A stretch of DNA of 64,000 bases, taken from the NCBI GenBank assembly GCA_018417955.1, contig JACTVC010000036.1, positions 413,501 through 477,500 of the forward strand, given 5' to 3'. Source of the DNA: Laccaria trichodermophora (Eukaryota; Basidiomycota; Agaricomycetes; Agaricales; Hydnangiaceae). This document shows, piece by piece, positions 55,797 to 64,000 of this stretch (position 1 is its first letter; each line of letters opens with the position of its first letter). The position numbers and the translations under genes are program-made. The notes under the pieces are model-generated. The model saw only the letters and a program-made list of their open reading frames with translations, was not told the origin of the DNA and searched no databases.

Positions 55797-57757
55797 ACAG
55801 GTCATGGGTATGGGGCCAAAACAGGGTGTATGGCGTGAACCTTGGCGGATGGCTTGTTCTGGAACCCTTTATTTCCCCGTCGTTGTATCAGAGGTATCCT
55901 GGTGCGGTGGATGAGTATACGTTGAGCACGCTTATGGCAGCTGATACGGCAAATGGGGGATTGCAGCAGTTGGGGCAGCATTATGATACGTTCATTGTGA
56001 GTTTTCTCCTGCTGTTGTTACCTGCACTTAGACTGAGCAAGATTTCGCTGAGATCGGTGGTAAGTTTGAACTTTTCGCTGGTGTCGATGGTTAACTAATG
56101 CTACTGATAAGGTGCGGGACTCAATTGGGTTCGCCTGCCTATACCGTTTTGGGATGTCGAGAGGGAAGTACCTCGCAAAAATTGCATGGACATAAGACCT
56201 TCTCATCATCAGTTTATCGATTCAGTTGATTTAGGAACATTGCAGGTACTTTTTGAAAGCGGTACAAGGGCGCGATAATACGGTCTCAGGATATACCTCG
56301 ATTTGCATACCGTTCCTGGATCACAAAACGGTGCGTTTATCATCCATAATTTTCATCCATATAACCTTTTCCTGAATTGTTTCCCAGGCTATAACCACTC
56401 TGGTCGGTTAGTAGTTTTTCTTCTCGTTTGCTCTTCCCCCCTATCACACCGCTTATCTCCTACTTTTCTAAACATTAGAGGCAAAGTCAACTTTTTAGAA
56501 AGTAACATGGGGCTTGCCAACGCCCAACGAACGATGTACTATATCCGAGTTATAACCGAGTTTATCTCACAGCCGGAGTATCAAGACGTCATACCCATTT
56601 TGGGGTTTGTCAACGAGGCAGTGGTGGGGTCCATTGGAATTAATGAGCTCACGAGTTTTTATTTGGAGGCGCATGATATGATCAGAAATAATATTACTGG
56701 GAAGGGGGCGGGACATGGGCCGGTATGTTTCATTCCCTTCTTTCATTTGGTGTTGGGGACTGAAGTTCTGTTGGATTTGATTGTTTAGTACATCTCGATC
56801 CACGACGGCTTCCAACCCAGAATGGTGTGGACGGGGTACTTACAGGGCTCGGATCGGATTCTGCTGGACACTCATCCGTACTTCTCTTTCTCGGGTACAG
56901 CGAACCCGGAGCTGTCAGTGTGAATGGCCCCAAAGGGCAGCCAGGTGGACAGTGGCCTGCCGAGGCGTGTGCTGCATTTGGTCCGCGGGTTGATGATAGG
57001 TAAGCACCCTTCCTTGGATTCCATAAATTTGGAGTATTGATGAATGTGAATGTGATTGTAGTCGGCAGAATCTTGGCGTCACCGTTGAGGGCGAATTCTC
57101 CGGCTCCCGTAACGACTGTGGGCTGTTCTTGTTAGGCGTGACTGGCACGGCACAAACGTCGGGATGTGATACGTACAATGATTGGGCGAGTTGTAGTGCT
57201 GCTATGAAAGCTGGCGTACAGAATTTCATCGAGGCACAATTCGATGCGCTTGGTGACCGGTTCTTCTGGACTTGGAAGGTTTGTTTTCTTTCCTCTTCCC
57301 CTCCGTTTCGAGCGAGGCTGATATTTGAACCACTTACTAGATCGGTGCATCGCAAGTATCAGGAAACATCGAAGCCCAACTCTGATCCTACCAACTCGGC
57401 TACCGCAATGGGTGGATTCCCATCAATCCACCAGTAGCCGTAGGCAAATGCGCCTCCCTCTCTTCACCCGCCAGATCCTTCTCAGCATATCTACCATGGC
57501 AAACCGGGACACCATCCACCATCCCCGCCTCATCCACCGCCTCTTTCCCCTGGCCTTGGCCTCCGACGACGCTAAATAATTTGGACGTGGCGATGTCGCT
57601 GTTGCCTACGTATACGAATACGGTGCCTCTGATTACGATGCCGCCGCAGAGCTTTTCGGGTGCGCCTGCGCAGGTTACGAAGAGCGTTGATGGGTGGTTC
57701 AATGCCCAGGATACGGATAAGGGTGTTGACTGTTGCGGGGTGCATGTATCCGGATGA
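55797..57757 (+). pseudogene. exo-beta-1,3-glucanase (GH5 family) pseudogene
   Basis: Exons read VYGVNLGGWLVLEPFISPSL, AGLNWVRLPIPFWDVE, YGLRIYLDLHTVPGSQNG, LANAQRTMYYIRVITEF, LGFVNEAVVGSIG (acid/base Glu in the NEA triad), WTGYLQGSDRILLDTHPYF, EFSGSRNDCGLFL and FFWTWK, with a Pro/Thr-rich tail; short GT-AG introns separate most. Intact relatives are secreted wall-remodelling enzymes. Lesions: one base lost near 56267 and TAA at 56276-56278; frameshift near 56911; TGA at 57383-57385 where Trp is expected. The N-terminal signal region is not found. Stop 57755-57757. Confidence 0.85.
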
Positions 57758-58176
57758 GTATATTGCGACATTTGCGGTTGTGCCGACTGCTGCTTGTACG
57801 GGGACGTGAACGTGATGATGGACGCCTTGCTTTGTGGATGTTCGAACACGCACGACACATCCCACATCTGATTGGACTTACCATTTATGCTTTGCTTTCT
57901 AGGATTCATATGACCGTTTCTGTGAACTGTATTGGACTTGGACATCGACTCTTGCTTTCCATTTTTTGCTACTTTTTGCCGGAGGACTGGAACATTCAAT
58001 ATTCAATAGTTACATACATACTTGAATACTGATATCGTAGTTACTTACGATTCACTTGCATTTTAGTTTAGACAATTGCGCTCTCTTTCCTTGTACTTTC
58101 TCGATCTGGATTCTGCACGCAGTTGTATGTAAGTAGTCGAGATCAAAATTCTTTGAGCGTGACATTTCAAAATTTC
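57758..58176. other. intergenic
   Basis: About 420 bp between the glucanase relic and the COG6 start; nothing recognised. Confidence 0.4.
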
Positions 58177-59205
58177 ATGGCTTCCGTTTCTCCGTCTCTC
58201 ACCACACCAACACAAAACCGCAAAGCCTCCTCTTCCTCATGGACACCACAACCACGCAACCCAATTTAACAAAGGCTATACAAAGTCCTCAGCACCAGCT
58301 TTGACGATCAGGCTGCTAGGGGCACCCTTTCGGAGGTGTATGCGTCGTCGGGGAACTTGAGTACCAGCAAGGAAGCGCAGGCTACAACGGCTGTACTGGA
58401 GGATGGGGATTTGGAACACTTTGAGGATGGCGAACAGGGGGATGGGGTGGTGGTGGTGGAGGTAGAGAAGAAGGTACCGGAGGAGCTGGCTGCGCGGGCG
58501 CGGAAGAGTATGAGGAAGGGTATGGAGAATAAGATTGTTGGAGGGGAGTCAGCATTTTGTTGAGACTCTCATGGGGGTGGACGAGGTTTTTTTTCTTCTT
58601 TTTCGATTCTTTTGTTCAACGAGCTGAAGGATATACGTATGCTACAGGAGCTGAGCGATCTGAAGAAACACGTAGCTGCCGTGCAGGCTAGCTGTGACGA
58701 AGCTGAGAAGCAACTCAGTCTAAGCAACAAAGCTAGCCAGGTGTTCCTTGAGTGTGCTGGTAGTTTACGAGACGAACGGTGTGTCATTCTTACCATCTAT
58801 CTGACTATCGGGTTTTTGACGGAGCGACGTAGGCGGGAAGTGGAGGATAAAAAGTCGATCATTACGCTCTTCCTCGCCCAGTTCACGCTTAGCGAGGGCG
58901 AAGTGGAAGCTATCACGTCTAGAGACGTGCCCGTTGGCGAACGGTTCTTCGACGCTATGGGCAAGACCGAGCGGATTAGGGAAGATTGTAGGGTGCTGAT
59001 GGCTGGTGAGGATGGGCCTACAAAAGCTGGGCACGATCGTGTCTCCGTCATCCCCTACTATTGGGCGGTACTGACATAGCGACGTACAGCCTAGACATAA
59101 TGGCGTCAACCTCAGAGAATGCGGACGTGCACGAGGAGAAAGACGCAGAGGTGGTTGATGATAAACGCGCAACCGAACGGGACCGATTTATATATATTTA
59201 AGTCG
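58177..59205 (+). pseudogene. COG6: COG6 (conserved oligomeric Golgi subunit 6) pseudogene, 3'-truncated
   Basis: ATG 58177 (MASVSPSLTTPTQNRKASSS), then TAA at codon 31 (58267-58269) inside NPI-QRLYKVLSTSFDD. Next come RKSMRKGMENKIVGG and, after a one-base shift near 58555, VETLMGVDE. After an intron follow LSDLKKHVAAVQASCDEAEK, LFLAQFTLSEGEVEAITSRD and VPVGERFFDAMGKTERIRED. The last recognisable piece is LDIMASTSE (about 59095); the remaining two thirds of the usual protein are absent. Intact COG6 is part of the tether that sorts vesicles within the Golgi. Confidence 0.85.
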
Positions 59206-59400
59206 AGATTTTTGATAGTATATACAATTTGAAGAGAACTCGAAGGAAAATAAGGGCAAGAAAAATGACTATCAAGGGGTCCGTTACAGATGGTAGAGCC
59301 GTCAAGAAAGGTAGATCCGGGGTATTGTCAAACAAACGGGTGAGAAGATTTTGCTCAAGGACAACTTCAATCGTTGCGCGGGAACTTACCTCAAAGTAGT
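59206..59400. other. unassigned
   Basis: Nothing recognised. Confidence 0.3.
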
Positions 59401-59845
59401 TCACACTCATCTTTGAAGTCCATTTTATGCCTTCCAGTCGTCCACCTGTAACCCCCATTATCAAAGAGCACCCCGTTGCCCTCTGGATAGACATGAAGCG
59501 TCAGAAGACCAGTTCCGTCTGATCTGAATGCTCGAAGGGTATAGTGTAAGAGGTCGTCGGATCGACTTTGGTGAAGACCACCCCTTCCGGTGTACTCGTC
59601 AGATTTACTTCGTTTTCATAGGAAATGGCTTACATCAAAACCCAGTGGGCTATTTGGTAGCCCTTGCTCTCGACTGTGGCACTCTGATGCGCAAGGCAAC
59701 GCCCAATACACCCTTGAGCGTGGTGGGCCTTCTGGCGACGTGGTCTGTTATTTCGAAGCGCAAGCAGCATTGGGATCAGTGGTTTATAAGTAGAAATGGA
59801 TTTGGTGGACAACGGATTTGGTGGACGTAGCGCGGGTGACGGCAC
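59400..59845 (-). pseudogene. unrecognised gene relic
   Basis: On the minus strand fragments read FEITDHVARRPTTLKGVLGV (about 59765-59700), NEVNLTSTPEGVVFTKVDPT (about 59610-59550) and LLTLHVYPEGNGVLFDNGGY (about 59500-59440), in different frames. They look like conserved protein pieces broken by indels. I cannot name the family. Confidence 0.35.
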
Positions 59846-60339
59846 ACATGCGAAAGCAAATAAGATTTAAAGTTACCAAACATGGCGGTGCATGGCTACA
59901 ATGGAAATTTGGAGATAGAACTCAATGATCAAAATTCCCGAGGCGTAGCAAGGAAAAACGCCTTGCTGACTCGAGGAACGATGGATGCGGGTGCCATGCT
60001 ATGGGTGGCAACCGCCTTGTTTTGACGTAGAACCTCCATGCCGAAAAGCTTTATATGAAAAGGGCGGGGTGGTAAGGCCGCGGATGCCTACCTGTTTCAG
60101 AATCGAATGTTGGAGACAGACAGAATGCTTGGGGACCTTGCGTCTGAAATTTCCCGGCTTGGGATTGACACGAAACGAAGTCCAGCCTACCGATCTAATT
60201 GGCTAGCTGTCGGTATGCATACATATTCTTCGGACACAAAGTGTCGATCCATCCAAAGTACAAATTTAAAGGTTTGAGTTCCCGTGGCTGGTGGTTCGAA
60301 GGAAATCTATTTGGTGATGTTTGGCAAGGGCGTCACTTG
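59846..60339. other. unassigned
   Basis: About 490 bp; nothing recognised. Confidence 0.3.
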
Positions 60340-62572
60340 AATTTTATATGGCATATAGACTCAAGTCATTGAGACCATGTTGCCATGAGAGCTCCTCCAC
60401 AATGTCGGAGCGGAGGAGATCGAAGCAGACGTATAGGAGAGCGGCAAAACACTCCTTGTTTCCAATGTCTACGAATTATGAAAGTAGCTCCTCGGCGACC
60501 TCTGTCGATGCTGAGACGGCGGCGGTGACCATTGCGTCCTTGTACAATTTGTCTTGTTTTGAGAGCGATATCGACTCTTCCCATCGCGCGTTTTTCTAGA
60601 GGTCAGTCGTCAGCAAAAGTAAAGCAAGATGCGGATGGGTCCCCAACCTTGTACAGATGAGCAGCAAGTCTGCGGAATTCAAGAAGCTCGTGTTTTTCCA
60701 GGCGTTTAGCAAGGCTGATGTTGTTGAAGTTGTCGAAACTGTCGATAGAATCACGGAGTGTGTTGTAATCTTCCTCCTCAATCAAGAGGTCATTGTATGC
60801 ATCGTTGACAGCTTCGATATTGAGCTTTGAGAAACAGATTAGGTAGTTGCAGATCAAGAAAACAGCAGTACCCACATGTTGTACGGCGATAAGGTACGAA
60901 TGAAGGAGGGGAATATGGTCCATTGGGCGGAACATACGAACGACGCGACTATGATCAATACGCGGGATGAGAACGCTAAGCAGATCCGTCAACAGCGTTG
61001 GTTGCTCCTGGAGGTAGAACGGCAATGCTTTGTAGTAGCTTAAATATTTCTCTCAGCAAGTGAAATCCCGCACGCTCTCAGAAGATCACTTACATCTCCA
61101 CGTTTGCTTCCCGAACGATGACTTCTTTATATTGGTTGTGTTCCCAAGCGTCAGAAGAGCGTTCAATCATGGCCAGAGCAGCATTATCCTTGAGTTGTAT
61201 TGGTCGAAGCCACCATGATATGTAAAAAGAAAGTACGCACAAATTCATCATATTTGATGTATAGGAACACGAGTTCGGGCCAAAGGTGTGCTTTTTCCGT
61301 TGCCTTGATAGCCTTGGGAGTATTGATGCGAGAAACAAAGAGCTTCGAGTGTTCCATAACTGGGAGGTGACTAGTGAGCAAGTATCCAGAAGTGAGATAC
61401 TACCTTACGTTTCGCCGGCTTGTACTTGCTAAGCAGGATAGACAGCTCGGTGAAGATATATACCCATATGCGCGCGTTCCAAACTTAAACCGGCTTCCAG
61501 AAGGCTGATGATTTCCTCAAAGTGACCCCGACGTTCAAAAAGTTGAATAAGAGCACTGAATTCCTCCTGTAGAGACGTTAGTTTAAACAAACTTCAATGG
61601 CTTTCCATGCTTACAGCATGAACGATGATGTGCAGACCGCAAATTTGAGCCTATGAGAGAATGTCAGAATATATTTGTCTGTAGAGACATAAGAACTGAC
61701 CAATCGCAATTCGGATTTTTCAATACAAGCAGCGTGGACTTGTTTCCAAACCCTAAACTCCATGTAAAATGTGTTTGAGCGAAGTGTCAGAAGATACGCA
61801 CTGTGTGTTTTCAGCTTTGCGGGCACTCTCCACAGCAGATTGGTTCTCTCCAAGATAAATCAAAGTCGTTGCCAAACGGGCCCAATTCGAGATGCTAGTG
61901 AACAACAGCTTCGCAGCTTGGTACAACTCATCCTCGAAGCACTTCTCTCCGACCTCGAGAATGTCTGCGACATTGGTCATGCTGAGGAAATCCTCCATAT
62001 CATGCAGATGGTCGGTTTTGGCGTATGCATAGGCAAGTTCTGTGTCAATCTTGGGTTCGCGAAGAGTCTTACATGCCATTTGAAGGTAACGAACGAGGTC
62101 GTCGTGCTTGCCAGCGTGATTTGCAATCTCAATCACTTCTAAGAAGTTTGAGGGATCTTGGGCTTTGATGTAAGAGTCTACAAATGTTATTAGTAAAAGC
62201 GCACTCGAAGAGACATTAGATCTCTGACGAACCAACGGAGTCTTTGATACGGGGACCATCAAGTTGCGCCTTGGCAAGTCTGCTCCAGACTTCTGTTTGG
62301 TTGACCTTGTTGGCATACTCAAGCCCACGATCAATCGACACAATATGTTCGACCAGCACGTTGATCACCATCGCCTGCTGCTCATGCTCCTTGTAAATCG
62401 TCAAAGCCTCCTCGTAGAGACTGTGTTCCGTCGCAATCTTAGCAATTTCCGCAGCGTTGTAGTTCCGGAGCTTGTTGATATAACCAACAACCTTGCCCTT
62501 GTCCGCGCGAATAGCAGTGAGGAGGAGAAGGTTCTGCAAATTCTTGTTGTCGCTGAAGGGTGACCAGCGCTA
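60340..62572 (-). pseudogene. CHC1: clathrin heavy chain pseudogene, central-distal part only
   Basis: Starts SPFSDNKNLQNLLLLTAIRA (about 62562) and proceeds through clathrin repeats: [122 protein letters not shown]-type region and [20 protein letters not shown]. It ends ELSWQHGLNDL (about 60370). About eight short introns keep usable splice sites. Lesions: a two-base insertion near 61455 and TAA at 60478-60476 (LLS-FVDIG, tyrosine expected). Roughly the first 1,000 residues and the C-terminus are missing. The intact protein forms the triskelion coat of endocytic vesicles. Confidence 0.88.
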
Positions 62573-63004
62573 CCATCCTTATAAATTTCTGGCCTGTCGA
62601 AGCATAGAGCCGTGTGTAGCACTGCCAAAGAGGTGAACTAGATATTTCACATCGATTAACGGCTCTGACCGGAAACTCGTCGCAGATACCCTCGCCAAAA
62701 TTGGGTGATGATGAAATCGATCTCTTCGTGCATAGGGGCGAAGGCAACCCTTACTTAACATTCCCTGCCCTGCCTGAGGGGTGGAGACAGAGGGAACGGT
62801 CCAGAAACTGTCATCAATAACTTCGACTACAACCCAGAGGCCGCCGTCAACCCTAATGTAATGGGAGGTTGGCACACGAAGGAAGATGAACAGCCCCAGC
62901 AGGCGACGGCCTTGCAAGGCGAGCATGCTTCTCATCCCATTCAATTGCAGTTCCAAAGAACGACAATCAATTCCTACCGCACTGCTTTATGAAAAGATCG
63001 GCCT
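62573..63004. other. unassigned stretch between clathrin and EF-2 relics
   Basis: A minus frame of 125 codons (62956-62579) is open but matches neither neighbour. It does not supply the missing clathrin upstream residues. Confidence 0.3.
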
Positions 63005-64000
63005 GTCAAAGCTGCCACATCAGCATGTCATATATTACGATGCGTGAGGATATACCAGAATATGGATGCTGCTTTGTCAATTGAGAAGCAACCTTCCAAC
63101 AGTACTTCGTCTCCCAATGGTCGAACACACTTTGGGGGACCGCCTGGCCAGCATGTACAGGCAAGTAAGCCTTGACCGTGAACATGGGTGTTCCAGGCCG
63201 TTGTTCCTTGCCGAACACTTGTCCACGACGCTTGTTCAAACACGAGTAGATACCACCGATAGGGTTCTCGGGGCACTGAAATTCGACTGAATAAAAGATA
63301 AGTATGGTATCTATACACTAAAGGGTGAAATAATAGATGGGCTCCTGAAGACCAGGTGTGGCGATCAGGCAGGCAGCATAGGTCGCGCGACGCATTGTTG
63401 GGATAATCTGACCTCCTCCACGATGGATGGCATCAGTATGCAACTGATGAAAAACATCAGTATCCAGAGCTCAACAACCAATCCATACCACGTACGGTAA
63501 CATCGAGCACGTTGACACCGCCGAATGAGATGCAGCAACACATGAATCCTTGATTTCTTTCAAGTACTGCACACCCTTGATGACGTCGACTAACAAATAG
63601 GGACCAGTGGTATGATAGGGTGACGATACCAGACTCGGCTTTGACAGTCTCACGGTATGGGACGACGGGATCAGAAATTTTGAGGGGGACCGGCGTGATC
63701 ATCTTGCAGATCCTGTGGGGAGTTCGTTAGACAAGGACAATTCAGCACCAGCGACAATGTGCTAACCAGTTTCTACGATCCACGCTTTCACGCAGGGATC
63801 AAACTTGGAGAGACGCTTGAGATTTTCCACAAGCTTGGGGTAATCAGCCGCATTCTTGACCACAACTGCGACCTGCACGGCGGGAGAGACGGAGAAACGC
63901 ATGACCCTCATGTTGTAGGCGGTTTGGTAAGAGTTCCGCTCTTGAGCAGGAAGTGGTCGATACCAAAGAGACCAATAATGTTACAGGCAGGGCAATCCTC
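63005..64000 (-). pseudogene. EFT2: translation elongation factor 2 pseudogene (distal half; runs off the window)
   Basis: From the window edge: [19 protein letters not shown], a frameshift near 63925, [23 protein letters not shown] at 63764-63762 before HIVAGA, VPLKISDPVVPYRETVKAES, then a jump over about 55 residues to LLVDVIKGVQYLKEIKDSCV. After VNVLDV an intron (GTACGT..CAG) precedes [19 protein letters not shown], and later [34 protein letters not shown] and [13 protein letters not shown]. About 14 residues are missing before GQAVPQS. Several deletions, a stop and shifts make it non-functional. Intact EF-2 drives ribosome translocation. Confidence 0.88.

Noticed and set aside
63762..63764. 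TAG in the EF-2 relic as an intron donor (GTTAGC) rather than a stop
   Set aside because: The bases after it still encode HIVAGA, which is exon sequence in EF-2, so a nonsense change is more likely; the surrounding deletions make the copy dead either way.

Overview
The window looks like a repeat-choked chromosome segment of an agaricomycete (mushroom-forming basidiomycete). The evidence is short GT-AG introns (about 47-60 bp), cysteine-cluster proteins of the type found beside KDZ transposons, an Ngaro-type tyrosine-recombinase retroelement, a PIF/Harbinger transposon, a DUF3505/RecQ-like helicase relic, and basidiomycete-like exo-glucanase, COG6, clathrin and EF-2 sequences. I cannot name the species.

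Layout. 1-1023: tail of a CxC6-like gene and hAT-like termini. 1024-15650: a Ty3/gypsy gag-pol relic split by a 10.2-kb hAT-like element (1413-11573). That element contains a smaller hAT-like element (1866-3611) and an LTR-bounded element without gag-pol (4518-11269), which contains two more hAT-like elements (5933-6989, 9043-10853). Most nesting levels are fixed by target-site duplications. 15788-25434: further hAT-like elements, a broken RecQ-like gene (minus strand), a solo LTR with a perfect 5-bp duplication, and two tRNA-like promoter relics. About 25450-46185: a large imperfect palindrome with arms of about 5 kb. Its left arm was invaded by a Harbinger (26262-29187), a hAT-like element (32438-33950) and a nearly intact Ngaro element (34602-40179); its centre holds a TA-flanked MITE. 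46385-54085: a satellite-filled element with long inverted ends, two broken CxC6-like genes (one inverted on itself) and more hAT-like elements. From about 54.9 kb base composition becomes CpG-rich and TE-free, with relics of exo-beta-1,3-glucanase, COG6, clathrin heavy chain and elongation factor 2, each carrying frameshifts, stops or deletions.

How it fits together. Little here looks like a working cellular gene. The element closest to activity is the Ngaro: complete split direct repeats, intact RT-RNase H and recombinase frames joined by an ATGA overlap, and a gag frame broken by one TGA. Across the retroelement and transposon genes, almost every in-frame stop is TGA where arginine is expected. 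That is the footprint of CGA to TGA change at CpG, consistent with cytosine methylation of repeats. The hAT-like elements share one architecture: TIR, array of short near-palindromic motifs, AT-rich stretch, polypurine tract, CpG-rich low-complexity core, second array, TIR. Different copies show different stages of CpG loss.
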